Positions 56,972 to 64,000 of a stretch of DNA of 64,000 bases are shown here, one piece after another. This DNA is from Chrysaora quinquecirrha. Lineage: Eukaryota; Cnidaria; Scyphozoa; Semaeostomeae; Pelagiidae. Made by a program: the position numbers and the translations under genes. Location: the NCBI GenBank assembly GCA_014526335.1, contig JACTAT010000037.1:3799958-3863957 (forward strand), written 5' to 3'. The notes under the pieces were generated by a model that did not search any database, was not told the DNA's origin, and was given only the letters and a program-made list of their open reading frames with translations. Position 1 is the first letter of the stretch. Every line of letters starts with the position of its first letter.

Positions 56972-58506
56972 CAAATTTTATACCAAGCCTACCACTACCC
57001 ATAACGAAATCATAATGACCCTCCATAAATCTCTAAATGATCCATGCGCCATTACTCACTTGCAAAGAATGCCATCACGACAAGGTCACCAAAACTGGAA
57101 TGCCATTTTATCATCTTCACAATTAGTTGACGTCCTCTTGTCCAAAACCGTCCTTCTGCCATCCCAACCTGAACACCCATTGCCAATCCAGCCCATTCGC
57201 CCAAAGACCCACCCTTATTACAATCCCATTTGCTTCACCGGACATTCCCAACACAGCAATCCTAGAAGAACTTGCACCTCATGGAAAAATCTTAAACATT
57301 TGGAACCAAAAGTATCAAGAATTCCCCACCATCTCAACTGGAAAACGTCTGTGTACCATATATCCTATATATCCATATACCATATATCGTATATATCCAA
57401 GTCCTGAAAATCCACTACCACCATTCATCATCATTGCCGGCCAAAAAATTCTCATTTCATACAGAGGACGTCAACCCATCTGCATGCACTGTAACTCCAC
57501 ATTCCATCTCACAATCAACTGCAATCTCAGGGGCCTAAAGCTTTGCTACTACTGTAGTGACGATGGACACAATTACAACGACTGTGAAATTCGACAAAAC
57601 GGTGAAAGACCTATGACTCGCAATACAGTACGCAGACAAACATCGGACAGTGACATGGACAGTGACACCAACAGTGACCACGACAACTTTGACGGTAGTA
57701 CAGTTATACTGTCGGACTATGACAGCGAACTTGATAGGCCTTTGCCTAGGAGCCGTCTTAGGTCCTTACACACATCACAGCAACAGGAACAACGACTGAG
57801 TGAGAGTGAGACAGAGACTGAACTACAGGACCGACCTGCAGGGCCTAAGTATAGGCTTAGGCCCTCCAACAGGCAACAACAACAACAACATAGTGAGAAT
57901 GAGAGCAAGACAGATTACCGGGACAATGACCAAACACAGTTTGACGGAAACAGTAGTAGTGAGGCTGAGGGCCCTCCACTCATTTCCCAAACAACGACAT
58001 CTCCACCCATTCAGCCACTATTATCAGCACATGACACTCAAATCATCCCAATCTCTCCAGCATCTCCACAGGCTACCCAACAGTCTCAATCACAATCCAT
58101 CCTTCCAAACATGTCACAACTCCACCAGCAATCTCAACCAACAATCTCAAATTCCACCCAAGCCAATCCTATATCACCTTCAGCCAACTCACCTGTCATT
58201 ACCACATCAGATGAACAACAACAGCAACATTTCACTCCATCTACACAAATGTCACCTAGTTCACCATTAATCACACAATCAATTGCACAAACACTTTTCA
58301 ATTATTCACACTCAACCACGCAAGTCACATCCCCAGTTATAACATCAGTATTCTCATTTAGTCAACCAGCACCATCTCCAAACACCACATCCATGTCTAC
58401 GCAACACAAAAGACCACATTCATCATCATCATCATCCCAGAAGACGAGGTCCAAGAGCACATCCATAGAAAAAGTACAGACGAAGAAGAAGAAACACAAA
58501 AACTAA
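56972..58506 (+). pseudogene. U1-LINE 6 ORF1, frameshifted
   Basis: Frame changes near 57170-57200 (FLPSQPEHPLPI region). From 57127 the second frame runs 459 codons to 58506. It has an in-frame 33-nt AT-rich expansion near 57361-57400 (IYPIYPYTIYRIYP). The first knuckle is CMHCNSTFHLTINC. The second has a Gly-to-Ser change (CYYCSDDGHNYNDC). The acidic stretch, Gln runs, GPKYRLRP, the Ser/Thr/Pro tail and a Lys-rich end follow. Confidence 0.8.
57841..57864 (+). other. coding-region hairpin, U1-LINE 6 ORF1
   Basis: Perfect 9-bp arms GGGCCTAAG/CTTAGGCCC with loop TATAGG, encoding GPKYRLRP. Confidence 0.6.
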
Positions 58507-58622
58507 TTTCATACTATCACACCATCAATCACTATTTGCTTAATATTTTTACTTTATAATTGGATTTGGGCATAACAGATTAGTTAACCTGAATTGAATT
58601 GTGTCCCAAAACCTAGCTGAAT

Positions 58623-61600
58623 ATGCCATCTATAGTTAGTATAAATGTTAATGGTCTAAATGACAACAATAAGGCAGACGCAATTTTCCACAATTTAAAG
58701 AATGATAAGCCAAGTATTGTACTTTTGCAGGAAACACATTTAAATCATAACACAAAAAACTCCATTATTTCTGATGATAGGTGGAAAGGAATAAAAATAC
58801 ACTCAATTTCTCCCAATAATTTTGCAGGTGTTAGCACCCTCATTTCTGAAAATTTCAATGCAACCATACATTCTAATGACATTTGCCAAGAAGGAAACTA
58901 CATTTTTACTGACTTGACCTATGACGATCACCGCTTTCTATTGATAAATGTGTATGCTCCTGCAGGAGGAAATAAAACACAAAAAAGAAAAGATAAATTT
59001 TCTGAAATTCATACTAAAATCCAAAATTATCCAGATGTTGAATTTATCATTTATGGTGGTGATTTCATTACAGTTCTAGATACTAACCTAGACAGAAGCA
59101 GGGACATAACATACATAGACAGATCGAAAATTCCTCTAATAGAGACAATTAATGAAAATGATTTACAAGATATTTGGAGAACCTTTCACCCTGATGAAAA
59201 GCAATATACATACAAAAGCCCAGTTGGAACATACAGCAGACTTGACAGATTCTATACCTCAAAAGCTACATTGAATTACTTTACAAAATGTAAAATTGTT
59301 CCCTTTCCCCACTCTGATCATCAAAAACTTTTACTGGTTTTTGATTTTGATAAGATAAAGAGGGGAAAGGGATCATGGAAAATGAATACGTCCATCTTAC
59401 AACAAGAAGATTATCAACTTGCAATGTCAGGATTTCTCCAATTTTGGATTTCCATATTTGACGATTTTCGTAATCCACTTGATTGGTGGGATAAGGCTTA
59501 AAAACAAATAGCAACAATTACTAAACAATATTATATAAAACTATCAATTGAACGCAAAAAGAAAAAGTCAAAACTTTATAAACAATTGCGCAATGCAATG
59601 AAAAAAGCAGAACAAACAGACAGACAGTCATTCAAAGACTTAGTTGAACGTATAACCAAAGAAATAAAATGCCTTGAAACAAACGAAGCATTCAATTTAA
59701 AAGTCAAAGCAACAGCACGCTGGACAGAAGAGTGTGAAAGGGTCACCAAATATTTTTGTAATTTAGAGAAAAAACGTCAAGCTGCACAAGTTATGAAATC
59801 TGTTAAAACAAAGACAGGAACAATAGTTCACAATCCAAAAGATATGCTTGAAACTGTCAAAATATTTTACTCTGACTTGTTTGCAAATGAACCGACAGAC
59901 GCCTCTAAACAAGATGAACTACTCTCAAAAGTAGAAAACAAACTTTGCGACATTGACAGAGATTCTTGTGAGGGCCAACTAACTAAAGATGAATTATACA
60001 CAGCAATTTCTAAGATGAAAAATAATAAAACACCAGGCCTTGATGGTATTCCAGTAGAGTTTTATAAAACCTTCTGGAATATCATTGGGGAGCATTTTAC
60101 AAGAGTTGCTAATGCCTGCTTTGAATTACAACAACTTTCCCACTCTCAACGCGTCAGTTTAATTTCAACACTTTACAAGAAAGGTGAAAAAAGTGATCTA
60201 GGTAATTGGAGACCATTTAGTCTACTCAATGTTGACTACAAGATAATCGCAAAAACTCTCGCCAATCGTTTATGAGATGTATTATCAAAATTTTTTTCTG
60301 AAGATCAAACATGCAGTGTCCCAAATAGATCAATTCTGTCAAATGGACATATATTAAGAGATCTCCTTTACTATGCTGAAAATGAAAATCTTCCAGCAGC
60401 CCTTCTATCTTTAGATCAAATGAAAGCCTTTGACCGTGTAAACTGGAATTTCCTTTTCAAAACCCTAGAAAGCTTTGGTTTTGGGCCACAATTCATTTCA
60501 TATATTAAAACATTGTATAATAATATTAGTAGTCGTGTTAAAGTAAATGGGTACATCTCTGCCCCATTCACCCTTGGTAGGGGAGTGAGACAGGGATGTC
60601 CCCTATCCCCCTTATTATATGTCCTAGTTTCTGAAATTTTTGCAATATCTGTCAGAAAAAACCAAGACATTACTGGTATTACCATTAAAAATGTTGAATT
60701 TAAAATTACCCAGTACGCTGATGACACCACAATCATCTCGCAAGGTGAACAGTCCATCAAATCAACTTTTGATTGTGTCCAAGATTTTGAAATGGCATCA
60801 GGAGCTAAAATAAACAAAGGAAAAAGTAATGGAATTTGGCTTGGAAGATATAAAAACAGATCAGATAATCTATATAATTTAAAATGGGGCAGGGAAGCAT
60901 TGAAAATCCTTGGTGTCTTTCATGGCCCTATTTTGAAAGAAAAAGAAACTTGGGACCCATGTGTAAAGAAATTCATAAACACTTTAGACCTTTGGACCTC
61001 TGGTGATCTTTCCTTGAGGGGGAGGGCTGTGGTTGCAAATCAGCTGGCCAGCTCGGTATTCTGGTACACTGCAGCCATATATCCCCTTCCTCAGTGGGTT
61101 CTCAAAAAAATCAATGACAGACTTTGGAAATTCATTTATCAGAATAAAAAAGATCCTATTAAACGTACACAAGCAAGACTTCCATACGAGTTAGGAGGTT
61201 TGAACATTATCGATATTGAAAAGAAAGCTGATGCCATTAAATTATCTTGGATTTCAAAATATCTTCAAAATGATAATAACTCTAAATGGAAGGCACTGTT
61301 CACCTTGAACTTAGATAAGTATAAGAATTTCAACATTGGCGCCAAAATATTCAAATATTACTTGCGTTCGATTGAAATGAAACATGTCCCACAGTTTTAT
61401 CGAGATGTCGTAAAATGTTTTGCAGCAAACTTTTCAGACTTTAGACTAAAACCCACAGATATTGAAGGAATATACAAGAACCTTTATTCGACAACTATTT
61501 CACACATGTTGATACCAGTAATGCTTGGATACACACTAACATTACAACAATACGAGACATTTGTTATGAATTTACAACTGGATTCTTACCTTCCAATGCC

Positions 61601-62434
61601 CTGAATGAATTAATCCCTTCTGGTTTCTCAGACAGTTCCTACTCCAAATTGAAATCACGCTTACCCCCTGAATGGAAAGAAAAAATAACAACTGAGTGCA
61701 GCAATGAAAGAAGTTTATCTGATGACTTTTATATTAAAAATACCAAAGATGAATATGTTTTGTTTTCATCTCTGACTTGCAAAAAAATCTACAATATGCT
61801 CATCTTGAAAGATCAAAATGTTGTTTCTCAGAAATTTAGAGTTTTTTGGGAACAAAAAATTGGTTATGTCAATTGGCCAAGACTCTTCAAAACTTTATTT
61901 AAAAGAAATCATGACAGAAAATCTGCCAACATTCAGTGGAAGTTTCTTCAACTTTGTCTCCCTACCTATGAAAGATTTTAAAGACATAGGATTGTCCAAA
62001 CCCCTGCTTGTCAAAGATGCAATTCCTATGATGAAACTTCCCTTCATGCTTTTTTCAATTGTACCCCTGTCAGTAAACTGTGGAAATTTGTATTCAAACT
62101 TGTTAAGAAAATCAACCCTTCCCTCAATCTAAATAACATTTGTAAGTTTGTTATCCTTGGTTTTTACGAATATAAACCCGACTTACCTGTAGAAAACTTT
62201 TTACGAGATGCAGCTTTTTCAGTCATTTGGAAAACAAGAAATGAAATAATTTTTGACAACAAAAGAGATGACTTGAAAAACAGATTCATCTTCAAGGTTA
62301 TTTCCAATCTCAAAGAAGAACATTTCATTGCTTCACAAGATGTTGAAACTCTCAATCTTTTTGAACAAAAATGGTGTCAAAATGGTGTCCTTGCTTCCCT
62401 TGAGAATCGAAAACTCAAAATCAACATCCCATGA
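58623..62434 (+). pseudogene. U1-LINE 6 ORF2 (endonuclease-RT), nonsense and frameshift mutations
   Basis: ATG 58623 (MPSIVSINVNGLND), 117 nt after ORF1. Endonuclease motifs are LQETHL, VYAPAGG, GGDF(I), SRLDRFY and SDHQ, where GGDFN has Asn to Ile at a metal-site residue. A TAA near 59500 ends the first frame. The RT has NWRPFSLLN, a TGA after LANRL (60273-60275), DQMKAFDRVNW, RGVRQGCPLSPL and QYADDT. Frameshifts lie near 61480 and 61975. The C-terminal zinc knuckle follows. Natural stop 62432-62434 after RKLKINIP. About 1,270 codons in total. Confidence 0.85.
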
Positions 62435-63027
62435 GACTTGCCTCGTTTTCATTTCCCCGATTTCCGTTTTTTCTCTCCTTTTTTTTTTTTTTGCTTCTCT
62501 TTTCCGTCTTTCCCTTTACTTCCCCAGATTTTATGAATTATTATTGCGTTTATTAAATTGTTTATTTATTTGTTTCAACGTTTGAATATTTTTAACTTTG
62601 AATTAGGGAATTTTGATTGTAGTTTAATAAGTATCTAATTAGTTGTAGTTTATTCATTTGGTTTTAACATTAGAATTTTATAGTATTGGGTTTGCTTAGG
62701 TTAGTTTAATTAGGTAATTTTTATTGTTGTTAAGTATTTCGTTAATTTCATTAGTTGTAGTTTTATCATTAGTTAAATAGTAATATATTCAGATTAATTG
62801 TAGTTATAGTTGTTGTTGTAGTATTAAGTTTATTAGAATTGTTAGTTGTAGTTTAAGATAATTTAGTTAAATTTGTATTTGAAATTAAAAATGGACACAT
62901 TAGCAATATTTCTAAACCAATGAACATTTAGCAATGAACAATACATTTCAATTTGAACAATTTCATAACTTATTTAATTAAATTATTTTAACCTGTAAAT
63001 ATGTTGAGTTTTGGGATAAAATTAAAC

Positions 63028-63050
63028 GAGCGTAGGCATGTGCCTAGCTC
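63028..63050 (+). promoter_or_regulatory. 3'-terminal stem-loop of the U1-LINE
   Basis: GAGC-TAGGCA / TGCCTA-GCTC stem with a 1-nt bulge and 2-nt loop, directly before the A-tract. Present at the same place in copy 1 (6381-6403), 3 (32055-32077), 4 (39684-39706) and 5 (50991-51013). Base changes mostly keep pairing (A-U to G-U in copies 1 and 5). It is likely the RT recognition structure for priming, by analogy with other LINE 3' stems. Confidence 0.65.
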
Positions 63051-63062
63051 AAAAAAAAAAAT

Positions 63063-63200
63063 TGATCAACAAGGAGATTCTTCCAGGGCGAGGCCTTTCC
63101 ATTGCAGTTCGATTTGGCTGACCCCTGCGATTACCGCAAACGTTGGTAACTCGACCGTACAATTTCTGGTAGTGGGGACCTGCGCTCGTGCTAGTCCCCT
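63063..63200 (+). ncRNA. U1 snRNA 3' portion (138 nt), split by U1-LINE 6
   Basis: Canonical TGATCAACAAGG, Sm site AATTTCTGG, terminal stem GTGGGGACC...GTCCCC. No 5' portion in the window. Confidence 0.93.
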
Positions 63201-63634
63201 TCCAATAGTACTAATGTCAAATTCTGCATACATGTCACCACACCACCACGACTTGCCAGATACCAGGCATCTCTCGACACAATAATTCCCCTACTCTACA
63301 AAGAGTGTGCAAGTTACCCACCGTTTGCCGTTTTCCACATCTTTTGCTCTGGATGCCGGAAAATGCACCAATCCTTACCACATTCGTACAGCCGCAACCG
63401 GAAGCCCATCCTGTGCAACACTATTAAAGAGCAAGCTGGGCTTCTATGAATGCCACGCCCACTGTTGCAACTGGCCAGAGTGCTCACCACACCTTCTCAG
63501 AAGCACTGCACACCCACCAAGATCTACCCCCACCAACCCACTTGATATGCATCAAACGGTACACGTACATGTGCATGTGCACACTTCCCCGTTTCTAGCT
63601 TGTAGTGTCATGCACATTCGGCCCTCTAGCTTTG

Positions 63635-63754
63635 GCCTACCACCATACCACCATGAATATACCGGTTCTCATCCGATCACCGCAGTCAAGCATGGTCGGG
63701 CCAGGTCAGTACCTGGATGGGTGACCGCCTGGGAACACCTGGTGTTGTAGGCTT
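63635..63754 (+). rRNA. 5S ribosomal RNA
   Basis: 120 nt. It has GCCTACCACC instead of GCCTACGACC at the 5' end, breaking a terminal-stem pair, and TCTCATCCGATC in place of TCTCGTCCGATC. T5 terminator downstream. Confidence 0.94.
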
Positions 63755-63906
63755 CACTTTTTGCAATTGCAGTCCTTCTATTCTTTTCAAACCGACGTAG
63801 CCAGGCCAGGTATTGCACACGGACTGGCAATCCGTGTCGCTGTCCTGCACCCACGTGTGATTGCAACACATGTGGAGACGCAGCCTGAAGCGAAGACTAG
63901 TTCATT

Positions 63907-63930
63907 ATCGCTTCTCGGCCTTTTGTCTAA
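63907..63930 (+). ncRNA. U2 snRNA 5' fragment (24 nt)
   Basis: ATCGCTTCTCGGCC then TTTTGTCTAA (GGCTAA elsewhere). Similarity to U2 ends at about 63930, so the gene is truncated by a rearrangement or another insertion. Confidence 0.85.
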
Positions 63931-64000
63931 CGGCGAAGCTCTATCCGTAGGAATCGCATTTAGGCCGGTTAGTTGCTGAAAAACCACTGCAGTTAGATCA
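63931..64000. other. unidentified sequence replacing the U2 body
   Basis: Seventy bases unlike any other part of the array. No feature can be named; the window ends here. Confidence 0.5.

Larger units (their letters stand above)
56972..63062 (+). mobile_element. U1-LINE 6 (plus strand), 5'-truncated
   Basis: Begins at IKFYTKP of ORF1. ORF1, ORF2 and 3'UTR follow, then the terminal hairpin 63028-63050 and an A11 tract joining U1 loop I at 63062. Only copy in this orientation. Confidence 0.9.
63063..63930 (+). repeat. 5S-U2-U1 array unit 6 (partial, plus strand)
   Basis: U1 3' part, spacer, 5S, spacer and the first 24 nt of U2, then unrelated sequence to the window end. Spacer subtype as in units 1 and 2. 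Confidence 0.9.

Overview
The window is animal nuclear DNA, with spliceosomal snRNA genes, spliced transposon genes and several animal transposon classes. A cnidarian or another early-branching animal seems most likely from the mix of Tx1-like LINEs and a RecQ plus DUF6589 DNA transposon, but I cannot fix the species. I see almost no ordinary host protein genes. Nearly everything is a small-RNA gene array and the mobile elements inside it.

Backbone. A tandem unit of about 1,410 bp carries 5S rRNA, U2 snRNA and U1 snRNA, all in the same direction. Five units lie on the minus strand (near 5.6-6.4, 22.1-28.4, 30.6-32.0, 38.3-39.7 and 49.6-51.0 kb). A sixth lies on the plus strand at 63.1-63.9 kb. 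Every U1 copy is split or deleted. Its first 22 nt and its last 138 nt are separated by a roughly 6.2-kb non-LTR retrotransposon with an A-tract at its 3' end. The element encodes a CCHC zinc-knuckle ORF1 and an APE endonuclease/reverse transcriptase ORF2 of Tx1/L1 type. Six copies (called U1-LINE 1-6 here) are present. Four keep the same 5' junction and five the same 3' junction, so this is a U1 snRNA gene-targeted LINE. All six copies have stops, frameshifts, deletions or insertions.

Layout. 0-1.3 kb: a frameshifted SWIM-like gene. 2.28-2.74 kb: a 13-bp minisatellite. 2.75-5.55 kb: another Tx1-like LINE (LINE-A), truncated and internally deleted. 5.6-22.1 kb: unit 1 and U1-LINE 1. The latter is broken at its ORF2 start by a 9.26-kb TIR DNA transposon (RecQ-like helicase, five-exon DUF6589 protein, large internal palindrome, 8-bp target duplication), and that target duplication is itself hit by a 601-bp mariner-type MITE. 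22.1-28.4 kb: unit 2, with a PHD-finger CR1/L2-like LINE (LINE-B) in its spacer. 28.4-30.6 kb: U1-LINE 2, lacking most of ORF2. 30.6-38.3 kb: unit 3 and U1-LINE 3. 38.3-49.6 kb: unit 4 and U1-LINE 4, with a 3.7-kb LTR element in ORF2 whose only ORF is a coiled-coil, single-membrane-span protein. 49.6-56.96 kb: unit 5 and U1-LINE 5. At about 56.96 kb the array flips orientation, and U1-LINE 6 and unit 6 run on the plus strand to the end.

How it fits together. The U1-LINE uses the multicopy snRNA array as a safe target. Its ORF1 start codon sits only 10 nt after U1 nt 22, so it is probably transcribed from the U1 promoter. It ends in a conserved hairpin followed by an A-run at the U1 loop-I sequence. 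The other elements have accumulated secondarily.
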